This document shows positions 18,037 to 26,637 of a stretch of DNA of 64,000 bases, one piece after another. The stretch covers positions 434,001-498,000 of the forward strand of contig NZ_BMFJ01000002.1 of the NCBI RefSeq assembly GCF_014638275.1, given 5' to 3'. Under the pieces are notes generated by a model. That model did no database searches. It saw only the letters and a list, made by a program, of their open reading frames with translations, and was not told where the DNA came from. The position numbers and the translations under genes are program-made. Position 1 is the stretch's first letter. Each line of letters begins with the position of its first letter. Source of the DNA: Primorskyibacter flagellatus (GTDB lineage: Bacteria; Pseudomonadota; Alphaproteobacteria; Rhodobacterales; Rhodobacteraceae).

Positions 18037-18408
18037 ATGAGCATTCTCAAAGTCACCAAGACCCGCCTCGTCAACGGCACCTGGGAAGGCGTCATTTCCG
18101 ATGTGCCCGAGGGCATCCGCCCCGGCGTCGCCGTCCGCTTCCGCGACCGCGTGCTCGACGACATCTCCGTCACCCCCGCGACCGGCGGCACCTGGCACCT
18201 GCGCTTCGCCGTCCCCGCCGCCGCTATTGGCGACGGCGTGCAGACAATCACGATCGTGGAAGCCTCCACCGGCGACGTTCTGGACAGCCTTGCCATAATT
18301 GCCGGGGATCAGGCTTCCGAAACAATCCGCGCCGAAATCGACCTGCTCCGGGCTGAACTGGACCTGCTGAAGCGCGCTTTCCGGCGACATTGCGTCGAAA
18401 CGGCCTGA
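18037..18408 (+). CDS. Small uncharacterised protein with C-terminal coiled coil
   Basis: A protein of 123 residues. The first 85 look like a beta-rich domain (TRLVNGTWEGVI, VRFRDRVLDDISVTP, WHLRFAVP). The last 30 form a heptad-like helix (ETIRAEIDLLRAELDLLKRAF), predicted to dimerise or bind a partner. The ATG follows GAGGGACGAG. It is 11 bases behind the uncharacterised gene upstream and is likely co-translated, so the two products may work together. Confidence 0.7.
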   Translation: MSILKVTKTRLVNGTWEGVISDVPEGIRPGVAVRFRDRVLDDISVTPATGGTWHLRFAVPAAAIGDGVQTITIVEASTGDVLDSLAIIAGDQASETIRAEIDLLRAELDLLKRAFRRHCVETA

Positions 18409-18575
18409 ATCGTCCGAAATGTGGCGCGAAACGGGGTGTTTCCCTGTTTCCGGCCCATAAACGATCCCGACAATACCCCGCAATTGACGATGCCGCGCCC
18501 GGTTTGCGCCCGAATTGCCGTCGATAACGTGTCTCCAAGGCAAACTGAACGCTGAGAGGCAGAAAGGTTACGACA

Positions 18576-19481
18576 ATGGACCGTCTGACAGAGATGGAAG
18601 CATTCGCGACGGTCGTGGATCAAGGTGGTTTCACCGACGCGGCCAAGAAGATGGGGATATCTAAATCCGCCGTGTCCAAGCATGTGTCCTCGCTCGAGGC
18701 ACGTCTGGGCGCACGTCTTCTGAACCGGACCACACGTCGTGTGTCCCCGACCGAGATCGGTCTGGCCTATTACGACCGTGCCCGCCGCGTCCTCAACGAC
18801 GCCGGAGAGGCCGACGCCCTCGTCACCTCCATGCAGTCCGCCCCCTCGGGCCTGCTGCGGATTTCGGTGGCGACCGACTTCGGCGTCAATCACCTCTCCC
18901 CGGTTCTGGGCGAATTCCTGGCGGAATTCCCCGACATCACCGTGAACATGGTGCTGAACAACCGCTACGTCGAACTGATCTCCGAAGGCTTCGACATGGC
19001 CATCCGGATCGGAGAGCTCGAGGACTCGACCCTCCGTGCCCGCAAGCTCACCGACACGACCAAGCGCATGATCGCCGCGCCGTCCTACTTCGAACGCTTC
19101 GGGCGTCCGCAGAAGATCGACGACCTGAACGATCACAAGCTTTTGCACTATTCCTCGCAGGCCTCCGGCAACGTCTGGAAGCTGACCGCCCCCTCGGGCG
19201 AAAAGCGCCAGGTCCGCACCGCCGGCTGGCTCTCCGTGAACGACGGCCAGTCGCTGTTGAATGCCGCGATCTCGGGCCTCGGCATCGCCTACCTGCCCTC
19301 CTTCCTCTACGCTGACGCGCTGGAGCAGGGCCTGGTGATCGACGCCATCCCCGAACTGCCGCTCGAGACGCAGGGCATCTACGCGGTCTATCCGCCGGGC
19401 CGGTTCACCCAGCCCAAGGTCCGCGCCTTCATCGACTTCCTTGTCCGGAGCTTTGCCGAAAAAGGCCCCGACAAGTGGTGA
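18576..19481 (+). CDS. LysR-family transcriptional regulator (AaeR/CrgA-like)
   Basis: A protein of 301 residues. The N-terminal winged helix (about 1-60) contains MEAFATVVDQGGFTDAAKKMGISKSAVSKHVSS (shown in parts: FATVVDQGGFTDAAKK and SAVSKHVSSLE), and the C-terminal effector domain spans 90-295. The EGFDMAIRIGELEDSTL and GLGIAYLPSF segments are typical of the CrgA/AaeR subgroup, which often controls aromatic-acid or stress genes. It is alone between a separate upstream unit and a strong terminator, so the target is not indicated by position. Confidence 0.92.
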   Translation: MDRLTEMEAFATVVDQGGFTDAAKKMGISKSAVSKHVSSLEARLGARLLNRTTRRVSPTEIGLAYYDRARRVLNDAGEADALVTSMQSAPSGLLRISVATDFGVNHLSPVLGEFLAEFPDITVNMVLNNRYVELISEGFDMAIRIGELEDSTLRARKLTDTTKRMIAAPSYFERFGRPQKIDDLNDHKLLHYSSQASGNVWKLTAPSGEKRQVRTAGWLSVNDGQSLLNAAISGLGIAYLPSFLYADALEQGLVIDAIPELPLETQGIYAVYPPGRFTQPKVRAFIDFLVRSFAEKGPDKW

Positions 19482-19523
19482 GACCCTGAGTTTCCTTCCC
19501 CGAGCCTGACCTCAGGCCACCTG

Positions 19524-19555
19524 ACCCGGCGGTGACGCCGGGTTTTTCTTTTTGG
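19524..19555 (+). terminator. Rho-independent terminator after the LysR gene
   Basis: ACCCGGCG-GTGA-CGCCGGGT, an 8-base perfect stem with a GNRA tetraloop (GUGA in RNA), followed by TTTTTCTTTTT. It is the clearest intrinsic terminator of the window. Confidence 0.92.
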
Positions 19556-19649
19556 GGGGGCGGCCGCCGCCCCCCGCGTCATCGCCGGGTTCGACGGAAA
19601 GATGATTCTAAGGTATACTGGATTTATTCTTTCGAAAGGTTCTCCGGTC

Positions 19650-20474
19650 ATGACGCATGGTTTCCGCGCCCTCGCCCTTACCGCCGCTCTTGTCTGCGCA
19701 ACGCAGTCCGACGCCGCGACCTACACCGTTTTCACCCAGGTCGGCTCCAGCACGGTAGAGCTTCAGTTTGACTCGCTCGATGCCAAGCTGCGGGAAATCG
19801 AGGATCTCAAGGCGCTCAGCCACCAGTGGTGGAACGATGCCTTCGGCGGGTTCGTGTTCGTCGAAGATACCAACCTCAACCCGCACCGCCGCCGGCTCAT
19901 CATGCTCACCGATGCCGATCCCTGGATGATGTTCGAATTCCGGCTCGAAAACCACGACTTCGTGCCCGCCTTCTACGCCCTGGACATCCGCATGCGGACA
20001 GACGTCATCTCCGGCCCGACCCACAAAGAGGCGTTTCTCGATCTCGAGCTGATCGACTCCGACAGCAACGGCTACGTCGCCTCCTCCTCCACCTCGGCCT
20101 ATTACACGGTGATCGATGACGACGGCGGACCGCTGATCAATGCATCCGAAGGGCTCGCCAACTCCGCCTTCGGCACGTTCCTGTCGGGCGAAGGCACGCA
20201 TACACTTTTCGACGTGGCGGGCCCCGGTCCGGATTCCGACATGATCGACGCAACCGACGGCTTCAACTACATGCGGTTCACCATCAACGGTTATCTCTCC
20301 CCCGGCGACAGCCTGATCCTGTCGACGATCGGCTGTTACGGGGCGGATGCCGCTGCCTGCCCCGCGGGCTTTACCCTGCCCGACAGTCTCACCGCTGTCC
20401 CGCTCCCGGCCTCCCTGCCTGTCCTGCTCTCCGGCATCGGCCTGCTGGCGCTGCGTCGCAACCGGCGGAACTGA
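19650..20474 (+). CDS. VPLPA-CTERM sorting-domain surface protein
   Basis: A protein of 274 residues. A signal peptide (about 1-20, ending near SDAA) is followed by a beta-rich secreted domain of unknown role. The end is a sorting signal of the PEP-CTERM class in its Rhodobacterales form: VPLPA, a hydrophobic helix, then RRNRRN. Such proteins are processed by an exosortase; none is seen here. ATG 19650 is the start with a signal peptide and AAAGG ahead; the in-frame extension upstream lacks one. Two cysteines near the end (GCYGADAAACPAG) may form a disulfide. Confidence 0.85.
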   Translation: MTHGFRALALTAALVCATQSDAATYTVFTQVGSSTVELQFDSLDAKLREIEDLKALSHQWWNDAFGGFVFVEDTNLNPHRRRLIMLTDADPWMMFEFRLENHDFVPAFYALDIRMRTDVISGPTHKEAFLDLELIDSDSNGYVASSSTSAYYTVIDDDGGPLINASEGLANSAFGTFLSGEGTHTLFDVAGPGPDSDMIDATDGFNYMRFTINGYLSPGDSLILSTIGCYGADAAACPAGFTLPDSLTAVPLPASLPVLLSGIGLLALRRNRRN

Positions 20475-20888
20475 ACGCCGGATCGCCGGAGGCGCGGCCC
20501 CGCGCCAGCGCTCGCGACATCGCTGTCCCCGATGTCATGAGTGCCTCATGATCCAAGTCTGACCCCTCCGCCTCTCCGCCCGCCTCTACACCCTTGCGAC
20601 CACGGCCCCCGCCCAGATCACCGCCGCGATGCGCCGGTTCTGCAAGGGCGGGCAGATTGGCCAGATCGCCCATGTCGGCAACGCAAAGAAGATGCGGGGC
20701 CAGATACTCCCGAAATTCCAGACCACTGCGCCGGTGGAATGCCCGGCCGGTTCTGCGGCAAGACAGCGGGGATCGAGGTAGGTTTTATCACCTCCGGCAA
20801 ATACCCCGGGCAGCATCAGGCCGAAGTCACGACCTCCGACGGCCTTGGCAGCATGGTCTGCCTTGCCGAACCCATCCGGCTCCGACGC
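20475..20888. other. Intergenic region between convergent genes; decayed repeat, no sure gene
   Basis: About 410 bases. It includes TCATGA-GTGCC-TCATGA (20535-20551) and, around 20750-20808, a degenerate mirrored form of the stem-loop repeat (TGCGGCAAGA, later CTCCGGCAAATACCCC). A plus-strand stretch from about 20577 to 20780 reads as a protein-like fragment (TAAMRRFCKGGQIGQIAH) with no start codon or ribosome-binding site, possibly a gene remnant. I do not recognise it. Confidence 0.4.
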
Positions 20889-21830
20889 CTATTCGGCGGC
20901 CAGCAGCACCACCTCGACCCGCCGGTTCGCCTCCCGCCCCGCCTCTTCGAGGTTGGAGGCCACCGGCGCCAGATACCCGACCCCGTGCGCCGATACCTGC
21001 GCCCCCGGCACCCCGTGGGCCGAAATCAGGCGCGTGCGCACCGCCTCCGCCCGCCGCTGCGACAGCGCCGTGTTTCCCGCCAGCGATCCCACGGCATCCG
21101 TATGCCCGACCAGCGCCACCACCCGCGCGGGATTGCCATTGAGAAACCCTGCCAGCGCGGCGAGTGAGGGATACTTGCGATCCGCCAGAGCCTCCGCCCC
21201 CGACGCAAAGTCGAGATCCCGCAGCACCGCGTGGCCCGCCCCGCGCAACTGCGCCACCAGTTCCGGTTCACCGGCCGCGACCGGCGCAGGTCCGGCGTCG
21301 ACCCCCGCTTGTGGACCCGGCTCCGCCGCCGGACCGCCATCCGTGACCACCTCGTAGATCTGCACGAAACGGTCGGCACGCCCCTTGCTGACGAGGATAT
21401 AGACATATTCCTCCCGCCCCGCGTCCGGGCGCACAGCCGTGACAACGCGGAAATCGTAGAGATCGACGTTCATCTCGGGCGCGGGCAGCACCGGCAGGGC
21501 ATAGCGGAAATCGAACCCCCCGCAGGCCTCGGATTCGCAGTCGAGCAGCACCTGGAACCCGCCCCGTTCAAGATCGCCACGCAGACCCCGGATCAGCCGC
21601 AGCGTCGACGGCGACGGCCCCCCGATCTGCCACGCCCGCCGTCTGAGCCGGCCTTCCAGATATTCCCGCGGCAGCGTCCCGTCATAGACCGACACCGGAA
21701 TGGCAAGAGAGGCCGGCGATTCCGTCTCGTCCACCGTCACCCGCGCGGTGTCGGGCAGGCTCGCCGGTTCGAAGGCCCCGGCCGGCAGGGCCAGACCCAT
21801 CCAGACCAGCGCTGCCCCGGCCAGTCGCAT
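20889..21830 (-). CDS. OmpA-family protein
   Basis: A protein of 313 residues. A signal peptide (about 1-19, ending LPAGAF) leads an unfamiliar N-terminal domain (20-175) with a cysteine pair (LDCESEACGG), a proline/alanine linker and a C-terminal OmpA domain (about 195-313) that binds peptidoglycan: LVGHTDAVGSLAGN and LSQRRAEAVRTRL. The domain order (no barrel) suggests a periplasmic or outer-membrane-linked protein that grips the cell wall. Its start is four bases from the stop of the AhpD-like gene, in a four-gene minus operon. Confidence 0.88.
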   Translation of the reverse strand: MRLAGAALVWMGLALPAGAFEPASLPDTARVTVDETESPASLAIPVSVYDGTLPREYLEGRLRRRAWQIGGPSPSTLRLIRGLRGDLERGGFQVLLDCESEACGGFDFRYALPVLPAPEMNVDLYDFRVVTAVRPDAGREEYVYILVSKGRADRFVQIYEVVTDGGPAAEPGPQAGVDAGPAPVAAGEPELVAQLRGAGHAVLRDLDFASGAEALADRKYPSLAALAGFLNGNPARVVALVGHTDAVGSLAGNTALSQRRAEAVRTRLISAHGVPGAQVSAHGVGYLAPVASNLEEAGREANRRVEVVLLAAE

Positions 21831-21834
21831 CGCC

Positions 21835-22404
21835 TCAGCGCGCCTGCGCGTGGTATTCGTCGTTCGGACGCATGTCCGTGGCGCTCGCCACCCGGTTGGT
21901 CATGTTGAAGAAAGCCGCCACCGAGGCGATGTCCCAGATGTCCCGGTCAGAGAACCCGACATCCCGCAGCGCCTGCCGGTCGGCCTCGTCGACCTTGCGG
22001 CTTTCCGTCGTGACCTTCGCCGCGAAGTCCAGCATCGCCCGCTGGCGCGCGTCCAGATCGGCAACGCGGTAATTCATCACCATCATCTCGCCCAGCTTCG
22101 GATCGCCCGACAGCTCCCGCACCGCCGCGCCATGCGCCGTCAGGCAGTAATAGCACCCGTTGATGGAGGAGACGGCGACCGCGATCATCTCCCGCTCCAG
22201 CTTGCTCAGGCCCGAATCCGCCAGCATCAGATCGTTGTAAAGCGCGGTGAAGGCGTTCAGCTTGTCGATGTCGAAGGCATAGGCCTTCAGCACGTTCGGC
22301 ACCATGCCCAGCTTGTCCATGCAGATGTCGAAATACTTCTGCGTCGGCGCGGGCAGCGGGTCGACCATCGGCAGGTCCAGCGCGGTCGGAAGGTCTCGGC
22401 TCAT
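21835..22404 (-). CDS. AhpD-like peroxidase-related enzyme (carboxymuconolactone decarboxylase family)
   Basis: A protein of 189 residues of the AhpD/CMD fold. The redox motif CxxC lies in INGCYYCLTAHG. The C-terminus (DIWDIASVAAFFNMTNRVA) matches the 'uncharacterised peroxidase-related enzyme' group. It should act as a cytoplasmic thiol-dependent peroxidase or reductase; the partner is unknown. ATG 22404 starts MSRDLPTALD; the upstream extension is out of character. The GNAT gene stops one base before it. Confidence 0.88.
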   Translation of the reverse strand: MSRDLPTALDLPMVDPLPAPTQKYFDICMDKLGMVPNVLKAYAFDIDKLNAFTALYNDLMLADSGLSKLEREMIAVAVSSINGCYYCLTAHGAAVRELSGDPKLGEMMVMNYRVADLDARQRAMLDFAAKVTTESRKVDEADRQALRDVGFSDRDIWDIASVAAFFNMTNRVASATDMRPNDEYHAQAR

Positions 22405-22405
22405 C

Positions 22406-23128
22406 TCAGCTCTCCTTGATGCGATAGTGATACTGCCCGGCAACCTGCATCCCCAGCTTGGAATACAGCGCATTTGCCGGACCGTTGGCCTTGACGCAGA
22501 GAAGGGCAAAGGTCTCCGCCCCCTCGCGCGCGGCCCATTGCGCCGCCTGCACCGTCATCGCCCGGCCCATGCCGGCGCGTCGGGCGGCGGGGATGATCTC
22601 CAGCGCGTGCAACATGGCCATGCCCCCGTGAACCGCGACGAAACAGGTGCCGCCCGGTGAATTGTCATGCCGCCCGATCAGCGCGGTCTTGGGGCCGGTG
22701 ACACGCTCCATCACGGCGATCCGGTCCGGGCCGACACCGCCCGCACGCCAGAAATCCAGCTGGATCGCCAGCGGTTCCCAGACCGCGAGGCTCGCCTGTT
22801 CGCGATCCGTCTCCTCCCGCGCCAGATGCGCCACCGGGCAGGTGTAGATCAGCGTCGGATCGACCACGCCGTAGCCCTGCGACTCCAGCAGCTGATCCAG
22901 CACGTCGTCGCCCGGTCTGATCTGGAACAGCGGGGGCTGGCCCAGATCGCGCATCCGTGCCTCTGCCACCGCCACGTCATCCGCTCCGACCGCCCCCGAG
23001 GCCGTCGCCGCCCGCACCCGCTTTCCGCCGCCGCTGCTGCGCCGCAGGGTCAGCGGGCCAAGCGCGATCTTCTCCTCCGCCGGCCATGTCGCATCCAGCG
23101 TTTCGAAATACCCGCCAAGATCAGCCAT
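22406..23128 (-). CDS. GNAT-family N-acetyltransferase
   Basis: A protein of 240 residues. The acetyl-CoA site is in the C-terminal half: LHALEIIPAARRAGMGRAM (the R/Q-x-x-G-x-G/A turn) and YSKLGMQ near the end. The N-terminal half is a degenerate GNAT-like domain. Substrate unknown. ATG 23128 overlaps the stop of the upstream CinA-like gene by eight bases, so the genes are co-translated. Confidence 0.82.
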   Translation of the reverse strand: MADLGGYFETLDATWPAEEKIALGPLTLRRSSGGGKRVRAATASGAVGADDVAVAEARMRDLGQPPLFQIRPGDDVLDQLLESQGYGVVDPTLIYTCPVAHLAREETDREQASLAVWEPLAIQLDFWRAGGVGPDRIAVMERVTGPKTALIGRHDNSPGGTCFVAVHGGMAMLHALEIIPAARRAGMGRAMTVQAAQWAAREGAETFALLCVKANGPANALYSKLGMQVAGQYHYRIKES

Positions 23129-23846
23129 CGGGAAACATCTCCTGCAACCGCGCATAGGCTGTCGCGACAAGCGCCGGATCCGCCCCGCGAACCACCACGT
23201 TGGCCCCGAACCGCCCCCGATCCTGGAAGGGATAGGACCCGAAGGACAGGTCCGCATATTCTCCGGCCAGCGCGCGCAGCGGCCCGGCGATGTCGCCCTC
23301 CGCCCGCATCACCCGCCAGCTTTCCGAGGTCAGCGGCACCCCCCCGACCAGCCCCGGCAGAACCGACGCCACCATGGCTGTGAAGACCGATGGCACGCCC
23401 GCCATGACATGCACGTTCTCGACGGTAAAGCCCGGCGCGGTCGAAACCGGATTGTCGATCAGCGCAGCCCCGTCCGGGATCCGCGCCATGCGCAGCCGCG
23501 CCTCCGTCACCTCGACCCCGCGCCGGCCATAGGCCTCTTCCAGCAGCGCCCGCGCATCGTCTCTCACATCGATGTGCCGCCCGAAGGCCTCTGCCACGCA
23601 GTCGGCGGTGATGTCGTCATGCGTCGGCCCGATCCCGCCCGAGGTGAAGACCTGATCGTAGGCCGCCGACAGCGCCCGGACCGCCGCGACGATCGCCGGC
23701 GCATCGTCGGACACCACCCGCACCTCCTTCAGGTCGATGCCCACCTTCACCAGTTCCCCGGCCAGATGGTACATGTTGGCGTCCCGCGTGCGCCCCGACA
23801 GGATTTCATCGCCGATAACCAGCATGGCGGCGGTAGGGTTGGGCAT
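23121..23846 (-). CDS. CinA-type molybdopterin-binding domain protein
   Basis: A protein of 241 residues that matches only the N-terminal (MoaB/MogA-like, COG1058) part of CinA. The family motifs are LVIGDEILSGRTRDAN, FTSGGIGPTHDDITADCVA and MAGVPSVFTAM. The C-terminal nicotinamide-nucleotide amidase domain of full CinA is absent, which is normal for this shorter group. The exact reaction is unsettled (nucleotide pyrophosphatase is proposed for relatives). I chose ATG 23846 (MPNPTAAMLVIGDE). It is the first gene of the four-gene minus operon and diverges from sfsA. Confidence 0.86.
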   Translation of the reverse strand: MPNPTAAMLVIGDEILSGRTRDANMYHLAGELVKVGIDLKEVRVVSDDAPAIVAAVRALSAAYDQVFTSGGIGPTHDDITADCVAEAFGRHIDVRDDARALLEEAYGRRGVEVTEARLRMARIPDGAALIDNPVSTAPGFTVENVHVMAGVPSVFTAMVASVLPGLVGGVPLTSESWRVMRAEGDIAGPLRALAGEYADLSFGSYPFQDRGRFGANVVVRGADPALVATAYARLQEMFPDG

Positions 23847-23895
23847 GGCAGGCTCCGGCTTGTCCTTTGGCACATCAAGGGTATAGGCCCGCCAC

Positions 23896-24612
23896 ATGCG
23901 CTTTCAAACCCCCCTCGTGCCGGCCCGGCTGATCCGCCGCTACAAACGTTTTCTCGCCGATGTCCGGCTCGAGGACGGCCCCGCGGCGGGAACCGAACTC
24001 ACCGCCCACTGCGCCAATCCCGGCTCCATGCTGGGCCTTGCCGACCCCGGCATGCGGATCTGGCTCGAACCGAACGACGACCCGAGGAAGAAGCTCTCCC
24101 ACGGCTGGCGGCTGGTCGATCACGAGAACGGGCATTTCACCGGCGTCGACACCTCCGTCCCGAACCGCGCCCTGAAAGAGGCGTTGCTGGCGCGCAGCGT
24201 CCCCGACCTCGCCGACTATGCCGAAATCCTCCCCGAACAGCGCTACGCAGAGAAGAGCCGCATCGACTTCCTGCTCCGCGACCCGGCCCGCGCGGATTTC
24301 TACGTGGAGGTCAAGGCCGTCACCCTGTCCCGCGCGCCCGGCCTCGCCGAGTTTCCCGACAGCGTGACGCAGCGCGGCGCGCGCCACATGGCCGACCTCG
24401 CCGCCATGGCCCGCGCCGGGCACCGCGCCATGGTGATCTTCCTCGTCCAGCGCACGGATGCCGGACGGGTGACGCTGGCCGCGGACCTCGACCCTGCCTA
24501 TGCCGCCGCTTTCCGGGCCGCCACGGCTCAGGGGGTCGAAATCCTCTGCCTCTCCACCTGCATCACACCCGAAGAGATCACGATCGGCCCGCCCCTGCCA
24601 TTCGACTGCTAA
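23896..24612 (+). CDS. sfsA: SfsA-family DNA/RNA nuclease
   Basis: A protein of 238 residues, standard length. It begins with the OB-like part (LVPARLIRRYKRFLADV) and HCANPGSM, and the nuclease half has ESRIDF-like KSRIDFLL, FYVEVKAVTL and ARHMADLA. These are the restriction-endonuclease-like metal site residues (D, E, K). SfsA was first named as a sugar fermentation stimulation protein and was later shown to have nuclease activity. It is 49 bases from the divergent CinA-like gene. Confidence 0.93.
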   Translation: MRFQTPLVPARLIRRYKRFLADVRLEDGPAAGTELTAHCANPGSMLGLADPGMRIWLEPNDDPRKKLSHGWRLVDHENGHFTGVDTSVPNRALKEALLARSVPDLADYAEILPEQRYAEKSRIDFLLRDPARADFYVEVKAVTLSRAPGLAEFPDSVTQRGARHMADLAAMARAGHRAMVIFLVQRTDAGRVTLAADLDPAYAAAFRAATAQGVEILCLSTCITPEEITIGPPLPFDC

Positions 24613-24671
24613 CCTGCTGTTACTTTGGGCCCCTATGATGACCCGAACCTGCGTCCCGCCGTCGCGCTCCG

Positions 24672-24700
24672 TTGTACCTGTGCGCAAATTGACCTATCTA
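24672..24700 (+). promoter_or_regulatory. Predicted sigma-70 promoter of map
   Basis: TTGTAC, 17 bases, TATCTA. Transcription would start near 24707. The site lies downstream of the ATG at 24625, so it supports the TTG start at 24727 for map. Confidence 0.6.
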
Positions 24701-24726
24701 GACAGGAAAACATCCAGAGGTCCCTT

Positions 24727-25596
24727 TTGGACGACAGAGGTCAGATCACACGCGATGGAATCCGCATCTACGAAGAAGCGGATTTCAAAGGCATGCACGC
24801 CGCCGGGGCACTCGCCGCGCAGATCCTCGACGACATCGGCCCGCATGTCTTCCCCGGCCAGTCCACCGCCGAACTCGACCGCCTGATCGAGGAACAGGTC
24901 AACGCCGCCGGCGCGACCTCAGCCACCATCGGTTACAAGGGCTACCGCCACGCCTCCTGCATCTCGATCAACCACGTCGTCTGCCACGGCATTCCCGGCG
25001 CGCCGATCCCCAAGTCGAAAAACGAAACCATCTCGCGCGATTACGAGAAAAGCCGAGATGACGACCGCCTGATCGACGGCGACATCCTGAACATCGACGT
25101 GACGGTGATCGTGGATGGCTGGTTCGGCGACACCAGCCGGATGTATGTCGCGGGCAAGCCGTCACGTCAGGCCGAACGGCTGATCGACCTGACACATGAC
25201 GCCCTGATGCGGGGGATCGAGGCCGTGCGCCCCGGCAACACCTTCGGCGACATCGGCTATGCCATCCAGACCTTCGTGGAGGCCAACAAGCTCTCCGTGG
25301 TGCGCGACTTCTGCGGTCACGGACTGGGCCGCGTGTTCCATGCCCCGCCGAACGTCCTGCACTACGGCCGCCCCGGCAGCGGGCCGCGGCTCGAGGAAGG
25401 CATGTTCTTCACCATCGAACCCATGGTGAACATGGGCCGCCCCGAAACCGTCGTGCTGCGCGACGACTGGACGGCCGTGACCCGGGACAAGTCGCTCTCG
25501 GCCCAGTTCGAACATTCCGTCGGCGTGACCGCAAACGGGGCAGAGATCTTCACCCTCTCCCCCGGCGGCCTGTTCCACCCGACCGCCCGCGCCTGA
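24727..25596 (+). CDS. map: Type I methionine aminopeptidase (TTG start)
   Basis: A protein of 289 residues. It removes the initiator methionine from nascent proteins using two metal ions. Metal ligands fit the family: D and D in ILNIDVTVIVDGWFGDTSRM, H in FCGHGLGRVFH, E in FFTIEPM, and the last E in SAQFEHSVGV; the upstream H is in NHVVCHGIPG. I prefer the TTG at 24727: AGAGG sits six bases upstream, a promoter lies just before, and homologues begin at this point (DDRGQITRDG). The frame stays open upstream to ATG 24625, but that part is not protein-like. Confidence 0.92.
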   Translation: MDDRGQITRDGIRIYEEADFKGMHAAGALAAQILDDIGPHVFPGQSTAELDRLIEEQVNAAGATSATIGYKGYRHASCISINHVVCHGIPGAPIPKSKNETISRDYEKSRDDDRLIDGDILNIDVTVIVDGWFGDTSRMYVAGKPSRQAERLIDLTHDALMRGIEAVRPGNTFGDIGYAIQTFVEANKLSVVRDFCGHGLGRVFHAPPNVLHYGRPGSGPRLEEGMFFTIEPMVNMGRPETVVLRDDWTAVTRDKSLSAQFEHSVGVTANGAEIFTLSPGGLFHPTARA

Positions 25597-25614
25597 TCCG
25601 CCGCACCGAACCCA

Positions 25615-26070
25615 TCAGGGCAGCGTCAGCGGCGCGCCCGACCGCACCTCCCTCAGCGAAAAGTTCGACCGGACCTGCGCCACCGCCTCGATCGTGAGGA
25701 TGTGGTCCGTCAGAATCCGCTCGTACGCCGCGAGATCGGCGACCACCAGCTCCGCCAGGAAATCCGCATCGCCCGACACCATGTGGCAGGCGACCAGCCC
25801 GGGAATTCCCGCCAGCTGCCGCTCCACCTCCGCCGCGTTCTCCCGGCTGTGGCGCGCCACGGTGATCCCGACAAAGAGGGTCAGCGTCAGGCCGACAGCC
25901 GCCCGCCCGATCTCGGCCCGGTATCCGGCAATCACGCCGCGCTCTTCCAGCATCCTGACCCGGCGCAGGCAGGGCGACGGGGAAAGACCCACCTTCTCCG
26001 CCAGCTCGACGTTGCTCAGCCGTCCGTCCGCCTGCAATGCAGCAACGATTCGCCTGTCGATTTGATCCAT
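25615..26070 (-). CDS. Lrp/AsnC-family transcriptional regulator
   Basis: A protein of 151 residues: N-terminal helix-turn-helix (DRRIVAALQADGRLSNVELAEK, shown in part: QADGRLSNVELAE, then GLSPSPCLRRVRML) and C-terminal RAM ligand domain (GLVACHMVSGDADFLAELVV). It should be an amino-acid-responsive regulator forming octamers. It converges on map and is divergent from the ABM-like gene at 26206; the 135-base region between is the likely place of its operator. Confidence 0.93.
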   Translation of the reverse strand: MDQIDRRIVAALQADGRLSNVELAEKVGLSPSPCLRRVRMLEERGVIAGYRAEIGRAAVGLTLTLFVGITVARHSRENAAEVERQLAGIPGLVACHMVSGDADFLAELVVADLAAYERILTDHILTIEAVAQVRSNFSLREVRSGAPLTLP

Positions 26071-26205
26071 CGCGCCACCTCATGCCGATAATGCCGCCAC
26101 CATTAGCACAATCCACCACAACCCACACCATCCCCGACACCATACGCAAGCACATGCCCGCCCCGCCGCGCTATCCCTGCGCCATATCAACCGACGGAGC
26201 TTCCC

Positions 26206-26523
26206 ATGATCAGCCGCATCTGGCACGGATACACCACCCCCGAGAATGCCGACGCCTACCAGCGGGTCGTCACCACCAAGGTCATCCCCGGCATCTTCGC
26301 GATGCAGGTCCCCGGCTTCGAACGGATCGAACTGTTCCGCCGCACCCTGCCCGAGGAGGTCGAATTCGTCACCGTGATGTGGTTCACCTCGCTCGACGCC
26401 GTGAAGGCCTTCATGGGCAAAGACCACGAGACCGCCCATGTCCCGCCCGAGGCCCGCGCCGTGCTGTCCCGTTTCGACGCCCGCGCGCAGCATTACGACA
26501 TCCTGCTCGACCGCAGGGCCTGA
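26206..26523 (+). CDS. Small ABM-like (dimeric alpha/beta barrel) protein
   Basis: A protein of 105 residues that resembles antibiotic-biosynthesis-monooxygenase-type ferredoxin-like folds: IWHGYTTPENADAYQRVV, then PGFERIELFRRT, and EFVTVMWFTSLDAVKAFMG. Members range from monooxygenases to stress proteins without known activity. It is divergent from the Lrp gene and followed by a long inverted repeat and an SDR gene. Confidence 0.78.
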   Translation: MISRIWHGYTTPENADAYQRVVTTKVIPGIFAMQVPGFERIELFRRTLPEEVEFVTVMWFTSLDAVKAFMGKDHETAHVPPEARAVLSRFDARAQHYDILLDRRA

Positions 26524-26528
26524 CCGCT

Positions 26529-26577
26529 CCGGATCCTGCGCTTTGACCCGCCCCGAAGGCGCAACCGCAGGATCCGG
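26529..26577. terminator. Long inverted repeat between the ABM-like and SDR genes
   Basis: CCGGATCCTGCG (26529-26540) pairs perfectly with CGCAGGATCCGG (26566-26577) around a 25-base loop. There is no T run. It may be a factor-dependent terminator or an mRNA-stabilising hairpin. Confidence 0.55.
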
Positions 26578-26637
26578 GTCGCCCGTCCGTGCCCCCGAAT
26601 GGTCCAAGGCCCCTGCACGCAAGAACAGGAGCCCCCC

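Noticed and set aside
19605..19611. Second Irr-type box before the VPLPA-CTERM gene
   Set aside because: Only the right half (ATTCTAA) matches; the left arm AAAGAT does not pair with it.
24625..24726. N-terminal extension of methionine aminopeptidase from ATG 24625
   Set aside because: Promoter and ribosome-binding site lie inside it, and the residues are unlike family members.
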